The notes beneath the pieces are model-generated. The model was not told where the DNA came from. It saw nothing but the letters and a program-made list of their open reading frames with translations, and made no database searches. The position numbers were made by a program, and so were the translations under genes. From NCBI GenBank assembly GCA_963931925.1, contig OZ007581.1:10164192-10228191 (forward strand): a stretch of 64,000 nt of DNA. Direction: 5' to 3'. Positions within the stretch are counted from its first letter, which is position 1. Every line of letters begins with the position of its first letter. Positions 1 through 10,330 of this stretch are shown here, in pieces. This stretch comes from Onchidella celtica (Eukaryota > Mollusca > Gastropoda > Systellommatophora > Onchidiidae).

Positions 1-23
1 AACTTAATTCTGGGGAAAAGATT

Positions 24-949
24 TTGTATTCTGGAAGGGAGGACAAAAAGCATACAGGAGGAGTAGCGATCATCTTGAGCAAGCACGCCCAGAGGTCACT
101 GAGGGGGATGGGAACCCTACGGAAGGAGAATTATATTGGCATCATTTACAACAAAGAACAAGAACATCAACATGAACATTGTGCAGATATACGCCCCAAC
201 AAATGAAGCAACCGATGAGGACAAGGACGATTTCTACAACCAGCTTCAGGAAATAGTTGACACATTGCCAAGAAAAGATGTGAACATTATAATGGGAGAC
301 GCCAATGCCAAGATAGGACAGGACAATACAGGGTATGAGGACATTATGGGGTGCAATGGTTTGGGACAAATGAATGAGAATGGAGAGCGGTTTGCAAGTT
401 TCTGCGCATTAGGGTAACAGCTATGTGATTGGAGGTTCAGTATTCCCACACAAGAGGATCCATAAGGCCACTTGGATTTCACCGGATGGAGTAACTGAAA
501 ACCAGATTGACCACTTTTGCATCACCCGACGATTCAGACGCTCACTGGAGGATGTCATAGTACAGAGAGGAGCTGATGTTGGATCTGACCATCACATGCT
601 GCTGGCAAGACTCAAACTCCGCCTCAAGAAACAAGGTACCAGAGCAGGAACAAAGAGGAGAAAGTTTCAAGTGAGCCTTCTGGATGGAGACAAGAAGGAA
701 GAGTTCCAGCTGACACTGAGGAATAGATTCAAACCCCTTGTTGACCTGGAAGAGACAGTAGATTTGGAGACTCACTGGGCTAAGGTAAAAGGAGTAATTA
801 CATCGACATGTCAGGATGTTCTTGGGGAAAAGAAAGTGGAACACAATGAATGGATCAGTCAAAAATCACTGGACTTGATGGGTTTCTTTGATATTCCGGT
901 TGATAATTTGTATGCAGAACCGGCAGTCCTGAAATGGATCCAAGGATAA
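24..949 (+). pseudogene. LINE endonuclease domain, broken by frameshifts
   Basis: In living relatives this domain nicks target DNA to prime reverse transcription. Three reading frames carry it piecewise: about 24-135 (SGREDKKHTGGVAIILSKHA), 136-414 (VQIYAPTNEA, IIMGDANAKIGQ) and about 419-870 (QIDHFCITRRF, GSDHHMLLARLKLRLKK). The GDxNAKIG and SDHH segments are the usual catalytic blocks of the exonuclease-endonuclease-phosphatase fold. Frame changes fall near 135 and 415. The last 25 codons or so, about 870-945, do not look like the family and may be a small insertion. The true start lies upstream of the window. Confidence 0.85.
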
Positions 950-2677
950 GAAGAGACCTAAAAGAACAGGTAAATGCAAGTCGTACAAGAAGCTCAAGAG
1001 TTGGTAACCAGGAAGAGTACCGAGCATCAGCTAAAGAGGTCAAAAAATCAATTAAAAAAGACAAAGAGGAGTTCATAGGAATGTTAGCAGAGAAGGCAGC
1101 AACAGGAGGACACATGAGGATCCTCTACCAGACTACAAAGACTCTTGCTGGAAAATATGGAAAACCTGAAGTTCCTGTCAAGGATTACAACAGGAAGGCT
1201 ATTTTTGGAAAGGAAGCTCAGGCAAAAAGATGGATAGAACATTTTAACAGCCTCTTGAACGGACCTCCACCAAGCAACCCACCTGGCATTCTACCCGCAA
1301 GAAATGATTTACCGATCAGTTGCGACCCTCCGACTAAAGCAGAGATTAATGATGCCATAAAGCAGTTAAATCGAGGCAAGGCAGCTGGACCAGACCAGAT
1401 CCCACCAGAGGCGCTGAAGGCAGATGCTGCTGGGGCTGCAGAGGGTCTGCACTCACTATTCTCGAAGATTTGGATCGGAGGCAAGTTTCCAAAGGACTGG
1501 AAGGAAGGACACCTCGTGAAGCTTGCAAAAAAAGGGGACCTCAGCAATTGTAGTAACTACAGAGGAATCACACTTCTCTCCATCCCAGGAAAGGTTTTCA
1601 ATCGCATTATTCTCAAGCGAATACAGAATGCAACAGACCCAAAACTTCGTGAGGAGCAAGCTGGTTTCAGGAGTAATCGATCAACCACCGACCAGATCGC
1701 CACGCTGAGAATCATAGTAGAGCAGAGTCGTACACGATGGTGAGCTTACTGACAGCTTTGATATCAAGACTGGTGTTAGGCAGGGTTGTTTGCTGTCCCC
1801 ATTTCTGTTTATTCTGGTGATTGATTGGCTTATGAAAGAAACCACCAGTGGAGGAAGAAATGGCATACAATGGACCCCATGGACACAGTTGGACGATCTA
1901 GATTTTGCAGATGACTTGGCACTATTGTCGCACACACACGACCAGATGCAAGCAAAGACTACACCTCTAAACAAAATTTCAGAATCTATTGGATTGAGGA
2001 TACATCCTGCAAAGTCGAAGGTCCTAAAAATTGTTGCACCCCCAAGCGAACAAGTCAGAGTAGGAGATCAACCACTGGAAGATGTAGAGTCCTTCTGCTA
2101 TCTTTGTAGTATCATTGACAATAAGGGAGGAACAGAAGCAGAAGTCAAAGCACGAATTGGAAAGGCACAGGCAGCTTTCACGTCCTTGAGCAAGATTTGG
2201 AGAACCAAGGATATATCTCTAAAAACAGAGCTGAGGATATTCAACTCGAACGTGAAGTCAGTCCTGTTGTATGGATGTGCGACTTGGAATGCGTCCCAGG
2301 CCTGCATAAAGAGAATCCAAGTCTTCATCAACAGATGTTTGAGGAAGCTACTTAAGATCAGATGGACTGACAAGGTCAGCAATGAAATTGTATGGAAAAG
2401 AACAAGACAGAGCCCAGTCAGAGAGGAAATTGGTAGGAGGCGATGGAGATGGATCGGCCACACTCTCAGGAGGCCAGGAAACAGCATCACGAAGAAGGTA
2501 TTGGATTGGAATCCCCAGGGCAAGAGATCAAGAGGAAGGCCGCGCGGAACGTGGAGAAGAGCCAGAGAAAAGGATGTGCAACGAAGCGGAAAGACTTGGC
2601 ATAATGTAAAGAGGCTGGCCCATGATAGAGAGGGATGGAAGGTGTTTGTTGGTGGCCTATACCCTGATCCAGGGTGA
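934..2677 (+). pseudogene. LINE reverse transcriptase with catalytic core deletion
   Basis: The N-terminal part (934-1740) carries the linker and the first RT blocks, including GKAAGPDQIPPEALK, NYRGITLLSIPGKVFNRIIL and EEQAGFRSNRSTTDQI. At about 1730 the frame changes and the sequence jumps to TGVRQGCLLSPFLFI and the LDFADDLALL catalytic block. The segment that normally holds the first catalytic aspartate (the YxDxxKAFD region) is absent, so about 70-80 residues are missing. The rest to 2677 shows the thumb region and a basic RRRWRWIGHTLRRPG tail typical of these LINEs. The deletion alone makes the enzyme non-functional. Confidence 0.9.
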
Positions 2678-2691
2678 GAAAGGCAATGATG

Positions 2692-4320
2692 AGTGGCCGC
2701 GTTGCCGCAAGAAATAGCAATGGAAGTCAGGGACGTGATCAATAAACCCTCCGCAAGACCACCCGTACGCTAAATTGAAGGAAAAGTTGCTCGATAGAAC
2801 AACCGTGTCAGAGCAGAAATGGCTGCAAACACTGCTCACTACAATAGAGCTGGGAGACAGGAAACCGACACAGCTGTTGCGGGAAATGCAACGACTACTT
2901 GGCACAACAGTCGGGCAGATAGATCAAGCCTTAGTGAGAGAGCTGTTTCTGCACGGCTCATCCTAGCTTCCACGGGAGCGACGGTATCACTCGAAACACA
3001 GGCCAGTTTGGCTGATAAAATGATGGAGGTTTCTCCTGGCACATCGATCAACAGTTTATCGGAGACATCTGCTTCTACCACTTCCGAAAACTAGGTTTCT
3101 ATCCAGAAACTGGAGCGAGATATGAGACAACTTTCCAATGCGGTAGCTAAACTTTCTACTAAGGTAGATGAACTGATCAAATACCAGAAACACGTCCGTG
3201 CTCAATCAGATCGCAGGAGTAGGGAGAGATCTGATAGTCACAATCGCGCCACCAACGCCGACAGAGACAAACAACCCTACAAGAATGGGCTCTGCTACTA
3301 CCACTACAAATTCGGACAACAGGCCAACAAGTGCCACGGCCCATGTGAGTTCATGGAGCCGTTAAAAGACCAGGCCAGTAACGCAGGCCAAATTCAGAAG
3401 AGCCGCCTGTTATTCGTATTCGACCAGAACACAAATCGAAAATTTCTAGTGGACACCGGAGCTGAAGTAAGCGTAATCCCCCCAACGCACCTAGAAAAAC
3501 GTTTACAACAAGTCAGGACACTACAGGCGGCAAACCATTCAACCATTGCAACTTTCGGCGAAAAATCGCTAACCCTGACGTTAGGCCTTCGCCGGAATTT
3601 TTCTTGGATCTTCACCATCGCAGACACAAAACATCCAATTTTGGGAGCCGATTTCTTGACACATTATAATCTATTGGTTGATGTCACACGTCAGAAGTCA
3701 ATCGATGGAACTACCAAACTTTCCACCACTGGTTCTTCGGTCATGGGTTAATCTCTCCAGCTCTCATTTTTCTGCAAAGCTTCCCAAGATAAGTATCAAA
3801 AGCTAATACAACAGCACCCATCACTGGTAAATAACAAATTATTTGAACTTTCAAATCATTCTGTGACACATAGGATTCAGACAGTAGGTCCACCTGTCAG
3901 CCCTCGCCCACGTAGATTAGCTCCAGAAAAGTTCAAAGCAGCTAAGAACGAGTTTGATCACATGTTACAAATGGGTATCATTAGACCTTCTTCTAGTAGT
4001 TGGGCTTCCCCACTACACATGGTCAAGAAGAAGGGTTCCACCGATTGGAGACCCACTGGTGACTACAGACAATTAAATGCAATCACAGTCCCGGACAGTT
4101 ACCCAATACCACATATACAGGACTTTACTAGAAATCTAGAAGGAAAGACAATTTTCTCTAAGATTGATTTACAACGTGCGTATCATCAGATACCAGTGGA
4201 AGAAGAAGACATCTCAAAAACAGCAATAACAACCCCATTTGGACTGTTCGAATTTCTAAAAATGCCATTTGGTTTACGAAATGCAGCTCAAAGTTTCCAA
4301 CGTTTCATAAATCATGTCAC
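2692..4320 (+). mobile_element. Gypsy-type LTR retrotransposon relic (gag, protease, RT fragment)
   Basis: Gag, aspartic protease and the first RT blocks follow one another in the order of Ty3/Gypsy elements. Its 5' part is cut off by the LINE at 1-2691 and its 3' part ends abruptly inside the RT at about 4318. No LTR, RNase H or integrase is seen on either side. The neighbouring 4321-4614 is unrelated. The truncated state, two in-frame stops and frameshifts mark it as an old dead copy. Confidence 0.85.
2700..3748 (+). pseudogene. Gypsy gag and aspartic protease, decayed
   Basis: About 2710-2965 encodes a capsid-like segment (LDRTTVSEQKWLQTLL, ELGDRKPTQLLREMQRLL) that shifts frame near 2760 and again near 2960. 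From about 2960 the frame is constant: ILASTGATVSLETQASLADK, then a TAG stop at 3092-3094, then CYYHYKFGQQANKCHGPC, a degenerate zinc-knuckle-like motif, and KFLVDTGAEVSVIPP, the DTG active site of a retropepsin (3440-3485), with ILGADFL closing the fold. A TAA at 3749-3751 separates this from the RT in the same frame. Gag packages the RNA; the protease would mature the polyprotein. Confidence 0.85.
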
Positions 4321-4381
4321 AACTATACAGAAATCCTACACAACTCTTCATTGGGTTGACATGGGGATGCTGGCTGAGTAG
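3752..4381 (+). pseudogene. Gypsy reverse transcriptase, N-terminal fragment
   Basis: This is in the same frame as the protease after the TAA at 3749-3751. It shows [20 protein letters not shown], the [19 protein letters not shown] block, [11 protein letters not shown], and [16 protein letters not shown] with the first catalytic Asp. [20 protein letters not shown] follows. The YVDD block and everything after it are missing: the family match stops at about 4318 and the last 20 codons to 4381 are foreign. Fingers and part of the palm remain, so it cannot polymerise. Confidence 0.9.
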
Positions 4382-4614
4382 ATAGACAAGAGAGAGAGAG
4401 AAAGAGGCCTGTCTGGCAAAATTAAAAGTGCCGCCCACATATGTAGGCCTACCTATTTTATTCACCAGATATTCTTTATTTGATTTGTTCATGTGGAGGT
4501 ATCTCATTCTGTGCTCCAAGTGACCGCTATTCAGTTTAACACATCTATGAAGTACCAAATCAGGATGAAAAAAAAAGGGGGGGGGGGCAAAGGGCCTGAC
4601 TGTCACTGTACAAC
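4321..4614. other. Anonymous spacer between Gypsy relic and TIR element
   Basis: A short GA run (4389-4402) and an A9/G11 tract near 4568-4587 are all that stands out. I see no gene. Confidence 0.5.
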
Positions 4615-6337
4615 TATATGGTCAGTTGCCAAGAGGTGCCCCCAGATCTGGGACAAAATGAATAAAAATTAAATGTTACGCCAAATGTTCTGTTTTGTGT
4701 TTGTCTTGTGAATAATATAGTGTTTTTATAATTTTTTGTACTTTCAAAGCAGTTCGAGGCATAGCTTTTTCTATAGAAGGGGAAAAAGGTCACCTTCCAC
4801 AGCGTTCTGTACATGAAACATGACACCATGAAAGGCTTATAAATGGCGAATTATTGCAAAATATTCCACTTTAGTTGACATTTAAGCTCAATATTAGCAT
4901 TATTGGTCGTGTACATCTATATATTAAATCCTGAAAATTCCTGCGATTTCTATAACATTTGGTAACATGTTTGTAATTTCATGTACGGAACAAAGAGCAA
5001 CTCTCCACATTCCTGTTCCTATGCCTATATAAGAGCCTTGATTTTAAGTGCAATGCCATATTTACCCAACTATGGCTTTCTCTTTCTTTTTTTTTTATTT
5101 ATACTCTCTGTGTGTAAAACGGAGCAGCGGTCTGTACAGCTCACATATAGTGTTCCGTACATGAATATGACGTGGTACTTTCTTGCGTGAAAAATAACCT
5201 GTTCTCCGCTCCCTGCTGACAAAAACAATGTTGACATGAATAATCTTATCGGCTACAACAGAATACAGACTCACAACACCAACAACAATGCACAAACATC
5301 GTAACGACGACAGTAAACTAGATCTAGATCTAGAGTTCCGTACATGATATTACGCAACCGCCGTTGGTGTCCTGATAATCTAGTTCGCATTACAACACAC
5401 CAACAAATACACTCTTGTGTGTAAAAACGCCGCACTGAAATGCAGTTGATACCGAAAACGGGTCACCATGACGGTTCCATACCGTTGCGGGCGAATAAGC
5501 TTGTAAATCTATTATTTCAGCGCTATTTTCGTTCCGTACATTATCGTTAACGGGCATTTCGTTCCATACATGAAACATGAAAATGTGATGACACCAAAAC
5601 GTTTGGATTTACTGTGTGAAAAACAAACATGGAGTTCTCAAATTTTTACACACGCTTCTCGAAGGGGCAAACTTGCCTTTGTAACATTGTGTGACGTCAT
5701 AGGATTCTTTACCCTTCGATACGACGAACCGTTCCGTACTGGTAAAAGTTGGCGAGAAAGTGGGCGGGCTGAAACAAAATGATCTAGAGCATTCGAGGGA
5801 TGCCCTTTGGTACAGAAACTCTTGAGATTTTGAAGGGAAGACCTTACCACACACAAAAGAGCTTGATGCTTGCAGTAATTCTATACTCATCGACATCAAA
5901 GTGTTCATCCTTTCGGCCCCTTTCCCTTGACACGAAAATTCATGTACGGAACGCATTTTGAAATCAACCATTATTTTTTTAGTTTTGGTTGCCAGAGACC
6001 TCCAATTCAGCATTTAGTAAGCTCATCCATTTGTCTTGATCAGTAGACAGAGAGTTTTGCTGTATGGTTACCATGTGTTAAAATACACACCATTCTCAGT
6101 AACCACTATAAAACGTCCATTTTTTACCGCCAGAAATACGCATACTTTGGAATATTTTCTTCTCATAATTTTTTTGTTTATGATCCAATTGCTTCAAAAC
6201 TGCTCCTGTAGACCACCTTATTCATTTCTGAGCACATTAAGCATAAGATTATTTTAGAAAGTATCTATGGTTTCCTTTTTAATGCATTTCACCGAACCCA
6301 TTGAAAAGAAAAGCACCTTTTGGCAACTGACCATATA
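4615..6337. mobile_element. 1.7-kb DNA element with ~23-bp terminal inverted repeats, no transposase
   Basis: The left end reads TATATGGTCAGTTGCCAAGA and the right end, reverse-complemented, TATATGGTCAGTTGCCAAAA, followed on both sides by GGTGC. If the outer TA is a TSD this would fit a mariner-type or similar insertion. Inside there is no convincing transposase; reading frames are short. Eight copies or near-copies of GTTCCGTACATGA occur between 4804 and 5952, listed separately. The element abuts the hAT-like element at 6344. Superfamily not assigned. Confidence 0.7.
4804..5952. repeat. Dispersed GTTCCGTACATGA motif, eight copies in both orientations
   Basis: Copies start at 4804 (GTTCTGTACATGA), 4979 (reverse), 5152, 5335, 5531 (GTTCCGTACATTA), 5561 (GTTCCATACATGA), 5731 (GTTCCGTACT) and 5940 (reverse). 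Apart from the 5531/5561 pair, successive copies are about 170-210 bp apart. All lie inside the TIR element 4615-6337. Repeated internal motifs of this sort can be transposase-binding sites; that role is inferred. Confidence 0.75.
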
Positions 6338-6343
6338 TTGATA

Positions 6344-7450
6344 CAGTGGTTCTCAACGTGACATTGGGTGCAAATTTTGAATTCCAGGGAGGGGGTGCAG
6401 CCAAAAGGAAGAACGCAGACCTGCCACAATCCAAATCTGAAAATCAGTATGATCAGACCCAAAAATCAGTATTTGAGACCAGAAATCGGTATATCACTGA
6501 AACATGTACTCACTATTTTCAAGTCTTGAATCCTCGATCTCTAGTCTAGTCTCTAGATCTAGATCTAACTCTAAAATCACTGAATCAGGCATTGGTATGA
6601 GTACAACTAAGCTGAATAGAATCTAGATAAATTAAAACTGAATTTCACGATAATATCAGGCAATGTTGGAAAAAAAAAACATGTAGATCTAAAAGATGAC
6701 AATGATGATGATCGGCAAATCTGAAAGAATCTGATTGAAAGGGCAAAATTTGTGTACGCTAGCCTAGTCTCGACAAAGGGAACAAACTCTCAGCAAGTAA
6801 GCAAAGTATTAATTTTGAAGTATGTTCAATACTGTAGGTCGCAGCACACAAAAACCACTGTAACCATGAAAGTGCTTGCCAGTCTCGGCCATAGTTGTGT
6901 ACGCAAAACGAAACGCAAGTGCTTGCTAATGGTGCAAACTTGTTACAGTGACAGAAATGCATGCTGGTTTTTTCTGACGTCAGCAAACCAACCGTGAAAG
7001 AGAAAAATTTGTACGGAAACTTTTTCCCCTAGCAATAAAAGCGGAAAATCGGTAAAAGGGCCATTTCCAAAAAAAAATGGGTAAAATAGCGACTGAATCG
7101 GTATGAACGGCAGGTCTGAGAACGGGGTGACAAGGGTGCAAAAACGAGAGGGGACAAAAACATAAATTTATATGGATGATTTAGGGGCAACACAGGGCAG
7201 CCTTCGACTTGCTCAACAACACGCATAGATGGGTTTTTTGAACAGAAAAAGCCTGTCATTTGATAAAGGATGCTTTGTTTTGTAATGAATAATAATTGTC
7301 ATTAATGAGGCTTTAATAAACTTGTCATCAATTGGGTGTAGTCTTCTTGTAAACTGCATTATATGCTGGGTTATGGTAAGGGAGGCATGTCAGAACAAAT
7401 TTATTGGAGCCGACGGGGGCGATTGCCTGAAAAAAGGTTGAAAACCACTA
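6344..7450. mobile_element. Non-autonomous hAT-like element
   Basis: The left end is CAGTGGTTCTCAAC and the right end, reverse-complemented, TAGTGGTTTTCAAC. This is the terminal signature known from Charlie-type hAT elements. The flanking 8 bp are TATTGATA (6336-6343) and TATTAAGA (7451-7458), matching at 6 of 8 positions, which fits an aged 8-bp hAT TSD. The 1.1-kb interior has no transposase-like reading frame, so it depends on an enzyme supplied elsewhere. Confidence 0.8.
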
Positions 7451-7458
7451 TATTAAGA

Positions 7459-8300
7459 CATCAAATGTGTGGGCCTCACGTTTAGTCCATATATATAAAA
7501 GCACGCTCGAAACAAACTTTAAAAAACAACAAATAAAACACCAAAACACTTCCCTGAAATCGAAGTTAGGCTTAAAAATATTGATAATATATTGTACTTT
7601 TCTATCAGTCTATCCATTCAGTTATATTATTCTACTAACAATATGCCAAATTTGAATGTTTATTGCAGTGAAATATGCATTTTAGTGAGGTGGGGGTCAA
7701 GAAAAAGTCACAAGAATCATGCCATTGGGTCTCAAAATTACCTCTAAATATGTGTTTTGCCACCTACACCACCAGTTTTAGTGAATACTTGGTACTGAGA
7801 CCTTTATAATTATATTGCCCACATGTCTAGGTCAAGGTAAAAGGCTTGAGACATGCCCTTCCTTCCATCGAGCAAAAAGTATCATTATACTTGTGAGAGG
7901 ATGAACGACTTTCTATTTTTAATGTGCTTTCATGGTAACTCTGGTGCGTGAGTGAGGGACGGCCACTCATAGTAGTTTATGGACACTTGGCCGAGTACCA
8001 TTAATTGGATTATTTCCCTTGTAATACTAGCGCGGGACCCGTTATTCACATCACGGTGAAAAGCGCGCATTTTGATTGGTCAGTTGGAAATGTTGACCAC
8101 CGGGCTTCCAACTCTTATATCATGGCTTTAAGTTTCTTACAACTCGCTCCTTCGTTGTTATCCACCGACAGAAAGACGGGAACCCGAATTCATTTTTGAG
8201 AGTAGACAATACCCTATCGGTACAAAATAGGTACTCATGATAACGTTTGTTATCAATGGAGATACGTCGTATTAGTGGACGAAAGTATCCCGCACAAATT
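7459..8300. other. Anonymous AT-rich region
   Basis: I see no coding pattern, terminal repeats or tandem array here. Confidence 0.4.
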
Positions 8301-10330
8301 TGTCCAATGTTGTTAGTCCTGACACTTTGAAAATTTATATTAAAACTATTACCGGGTTTCTGGTATAAGTAGTCAGTTAGAATTGTAGCAGCAAGTTTCT
8401 ACTTTATAATGGTACTAATTTCGTTGTACTTTGATGCACATATCCTATTGAAATAATTAATAAGAGGGTCTTGGATTTAAAGTAAACTATGAGTTAGACG
8501 CATGTTATCCCCGATAAATCCAACCTGGGTCAAGTTTATTCAATTATTGCTGGAGGGGACATTAGAGTAATTTCTGCAGTTTACTGGGATACCTAATTGA
8601 CTTTTGTGTGCACCCTTTTAACCGTACTGTAAATTCGATTGTGTTAGGACCCTAACCGGTTATGTTGTTCGGCTGGACTCAATGTCCGAGCCTTTCACTT
8701 GTGCAACACGGGCTACGTAATAGCTCTCCCGGACGTCCGCGCGGGCTCATAAATAAGATGCGAGTTCGAGTGGTCAGCACACTCCACCATAGACGCGGAG
8801 ACAAGAGCCGACAGCAAAGTGAACCCACCCAGCAACCCGGGCCCGTAGCAGCTCAGAGGCCTGCCGACGCTTGCCATCGCCACCCCGCCCCATAAGGCAT
8901 GTAGCGGTAGCGCAGGACCCGGAGAGACTTTGGGTAAGTTGGAGACTATTATATTAGAAGTGACTTTAATTTGCGCAACCCCCGCCCCTTTCTTGGATGC
9001 CGCGTAGAGAATGCTGATCTACAGAGACCATTATGAGTCCGGCTCAACGGTAATTGCCATTGTCATTAGACGTGTAGGATGCGCGATGCAGCGCAGTGTC
9101 TTGATATTGTGACTTTATTGTCAAAGTTAACGTTTGCGGTGCTAGATGATAATGATGGCTCGCTAACCAAGCTATCACGATTTGCTTGTGTGCATATATA
9201 TAGTGTGTGTGTAGCATTGCCTTGTTGTGGTAGGCAGTGAGGATTTCCTGACATGTTGATGTGGATGACTTATGCTATAGCGAGCGGCACTACACACTTG
9301 ATTGTATTACGGGTATTTGTGTACCTTGCCAGTACCACTATGCTATAGAGAGCAGTGTGATTGTGATTGCATGTTTAGTGTTTAAGATGTGTAATTAATT
9401 ACATGTATTGGAGATGTATAATATTAGTTGGGCCTCACATGGGTGAGCCCCAGGATTGTTCTATGTGCGGCGGTGGATGAACAATGTTTCAGTGAGTCTA
9501 CACATGTTGCAATGAGTCTCGCCGACATATATATATATATATATCATGTGCATGTATTATAGTTATCCAGATGTATTATGCTTCTATGAGTTTCGTAAGT
9601 GTGTGAGGGACAGTTTCATTTTAAGGAATGTACACATTACTTTATGTATCTAGTGGTGTGTCATACACATGTTAGCCTGGCGGCATAGCTCCGCAGCTAA
9701 GGTCAAAGGGCATGACCCTTCAGTATCGATTGGGAAGGGAAGTAACCGATACAATAGCCCTGGGGCGGGTTAGTACTAATAATGGGAGTGGGCCTATGAG
9801 GATGGCCTGCATTGGGATGCAGCGTCTGTGTTATGGACGGTCAGTGGGCCATGTTGGCCACTGCGTTATTATTTTATGGAATGGCCACTCTGGATGTGTT
9901 GTACACCGGCTCAGTGGAGCGAAACTATTGTGTTCTTGCCCCTTCATTTGTTATGTCCTTCATACTTTGATTAGTACATTAGTTAGTTTATGTTGCCAGT
10001 GTACTAGGAAACTCCTTGTGTACATGATATAGCCACTTGTAGTTGTTATTCATTAACCTTAGCGCTATTTTATCCCATGCATACATATCCAGTTGGTTAT
10101 TGCTTAAATTCTATATTATGTTGTTGTTGCTTGATTTAATACTTAATACTATTAATATGTATGTCCACCATTGATTGCCTGATTAATGTTGTCATTATAT
10201 CCTAATCATATTTTCGTCTTTTTCTCTTGTTCCAGCTTATGGCTGGTTGGGTTTTTTTTGTTTGGTAGTGATACCTTTGTTAGGCTTTTTGAATAAATAA
10301 GATTGCCAGCAGAACCATGTGTTTGTTAGT
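8301..10330 (+). other. Unresolved block with promoter-like start and poly-A signal, possible retroelement or untranslated gene
   Basis: A GC-rich segment (8690-8930) follows a TATA-like CATAAATAAG at 8749 and ends in a good splice-donor string, GGGTAAGT at about 8932. Near the other end is AATAAATAAG at about 10291, a poly-A signal. No reading frame longer than about 106 codons occurs and none resembles a known protein. The 12-mer TTGTTAGTCCTG occurs at about 8308 and again at about 10320, which could be a TSD or chance. It could also be a long solo LTR. (TA)n lies at 9529-9544. Confidence 0.3.
8749..8758 (+). promoter_or_regulatory. TATA-like box before GC-rich leader
   Basis: CATAAATAAG lies about 180 bp upstream of a GTAAGT donor-like site, with GC-rich sequence between them. 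It is a plausible polymerase II core promoter of either an LTR or a gene; sequence pattern alone supports it. Confidence 0.3.

Larger units (their letters stand above)
1..2691 (+). mobile_element. RTE-like non-LTR retrotransposon (LINE), 5' end outside window
   Basis: The stretch encodes, in order, an AP-endonuclease-like domain, a reverse transcriptase and a basic C-terminal tail ending GGLYPDPG. It ends in a short GATGATG-type tail at about 2684-2691 rather than poly-A, as is known for RTE-clade elements. Sequence directly after the tail is Gypsy gag, so the LINE appears to have landed in a pre-existing LTR element. A second, truncated copy of its 3' end lies at 12628-12833 on the other strand. 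The clade is inferred from the tail and C-terminus only; CR1-like relatives are not excluded. Several frameshifts and an internal deletion make it inactive. Confidence 0.85.

Noticed and set aside
2098-2742. 214-codon minus-strand frame
   Set aside because: It is antisense to the LINE RT and thumb region and shows no family resemblance.
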